Source: Amycolatopsis keratiniphila subsp. keratiniphila
GTDB lineage: Bacteria > Actinomycetota > Actinomycetes > Mycobacteriales > Pseudonocardiaceae
Direction: 5' to 3'
DNA length: 64,000 nt
Assembly (NCBI RefSeq): GCF_001620365.2
Contig: NZ_LQMT02000010.1
Span: 221,657 to 285,656, forward strand
Of this stretch, positions 63,440-64,000 are shown piece by piece (positions within the stretch are counted from its first letter, which is position 1; each line of letters opens with the position of its first letter). The translations under genes and the position numbers were made by a program. The notes beneath the pieces are model-generated. The model had not been told where the DNA came from. It saw only the letters and a program-made list of their open reading frames with translations, and searched no databases.

Positions 63440-64000
63440 GCGCTCGCCCTTTTGAGGTCTCGGAGGATGCGGAGTTCTGCCTCGGTCGGCGCCGGGGTGG
63501 TGCCCAGGTCGCCGGCCACCTTCAGTTTCCACCCGGTCGCTTCGACGACCTGATCGACCTCGACACCGGGGTGCAGTTCGGTGAGCGTGAGCTCGGCGGT
63601 CTCCGGGTCGGGCCGCATCAGGCCGAGGTCGGTGACCACCAGCGTCGGCCCGGCGCCGGGGAGGCCGAGCCGTTCACGATCGCCCTTGCCGGTGCCGTGG
63701 CCGAACGACGTCACGAAGTCCACCTTCTCGACGAACGTGCGGGGGCTCTGCCGGAGCACCACGAACACCTCGCGGCAGGACGCGGCGATCTCCGGGGCCC
63801 CGCCCGCTCCCGGGAGGCGCACCTTGGGATTGGCGTAGTCCGGCCCGATGACGGTGGTGTTGATGTTGCCGAACTTGTCCAGCTGGGCGGCGCCGAGGAA
63901 ACCGACGTCGATCCGCCCCGGCTGGAGCCAGTAGTTGAAGACCTCGGGGACGCTGACCACGGCGTCCGCGGTGTCGGCGAGTTCGCCGTCGCCGATGGAC
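63436..64000 (-). CDS. pcaJ: 3-oxoadipate CoA-transferase subunit B PcaJ (5' end outside window)
   Basis: The frame stays open to the window edge, and the residues before the internal GTG at 63960 (SIGDGELADTADAVVSV) read as normal family sequence, so the gene is cut by the window and does not start inside. Visible parts include FLGAAQLDKFGNINTT and the C-terminal GVEVDQVVEATGW. PcaIJ moves CoA from succinyl-CoA to beta-ketoadipate. pcaI is expected just beyond 64000. Confidence 0.92.
   Translation of the reverse strand, partial: SIGDGELADTADAVVSVPEVFNYWLQPGRIDVGFLGAAQLDKFGNINTTVIGPDYANPKVRLPGAGGAPEIAASCREVFVVLRQSPRTFVEKVDFVTSFGHGTGKGDRERLGLPGAGPTLVVTDLGLMRPDPETAELTLTELHPGVEVDQVVEATGWKLKVAGDLGTTPAPTEAELRILRDLKRASA

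Noticed and set aside
1..64000. tRNA, rRNA, riboswitch, prophage or integrative element
   Set aside because: Reading both strands I found no cloverleaf, rRNA segment, integrase, or clear shift in gene style that would support one.

Overview
The window is a high-GC actinomycete chromosome segment. Gene content and order (smc, ftsY, kdp, iol and pca modules, an AfsR-type regulator, a one-module NRPS) and the repeated intergenic hairpins suggest Pseudonocardiales, most likely Amycolatopsis. The genus is an inference; no marker gene was compared. I saw no rRNA, tRNA, insertion sequence, integrase or CRISPR array.

Layout. 0-9 kb holds housekeeping genes: ftsY, an anhydro-MurNAc kinase (anmK) with a sodium/solute symporter, smc, acylphosphatase, and a Ser/Thr/Pro-rich surface protein. 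9.4-17.2 kb is a complete potassium-pump operon, kdpFABCDE, headed by an extra 27-residue membrane microprotein gene. Next come a divergent asparagine synthetase, a GntR(YtrA)-controlled ABC exporter (19.3-22.5 kb), an AfsR/SARP-type regulator (22.9-25.8 kb) and a small membrane protein. 26.9-36.5 kb is a myo-inositol module: iolG-like dehydrogenase, LacI repressor with paired operators, iolE-like enzyme, a binding-protein ABC transporter, then iolC, iolB and iolD, with start/stop overlaps from the binding protein onward. 36.5-44.7 kb carries a 3-hydroxyisobutyrate dehydrogenase-family enzyme, a TetR regulator, a maleate-isomerase-family protein and a 1260-residue NRPS with the A-Ox-T-TE architecture of indigoidine synthetases, then an alpha/beta hydrolase and a flavin monooxygenase. 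44.7-49.2 kb is a form II (AYRGAGR) CO-dehydrogenase-type molybdenum hydroxylase, coxSLMG. Maturation-type genes (XdhC, VWA/CoxE-like, MoxR/CoxD-like, MobA-like) lie scattered between 51.2 and 59.0 kb. 59-64 kb is the beta-ketoadipate (protocatechuate) operon pcaJ-F-H-G-D-C with an IclR regulator; pcaJ runs off the window.

How the genes work together. The iol module imports and degrades inositol towards acetyl-CoA, with the last steps (iolJ, iolA) encoded elsewhere. The pca module converts protocatechuate to succinyl-CoA and acetyl-CoA, but pcaB is missing from the operon. The MobA-like and MoxR-like genes sit directly downstream of the pca regulator, so Mo-hydroxylase maturation may be co-transcribed with aromatic catabolism.

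Unexplained structure. At least four families of near-perfect 45-60 nt intergenic hairpins recur, and a cluster at 49.6-49.74 kb has direct and inverted copies of a further unit. Separately, the palindrome TCCANNNTGGA occurs 13 times, always inside genes, and often forces codons that are rare at this GC content. One occurrence creates a TTA leucine codon in iolD.
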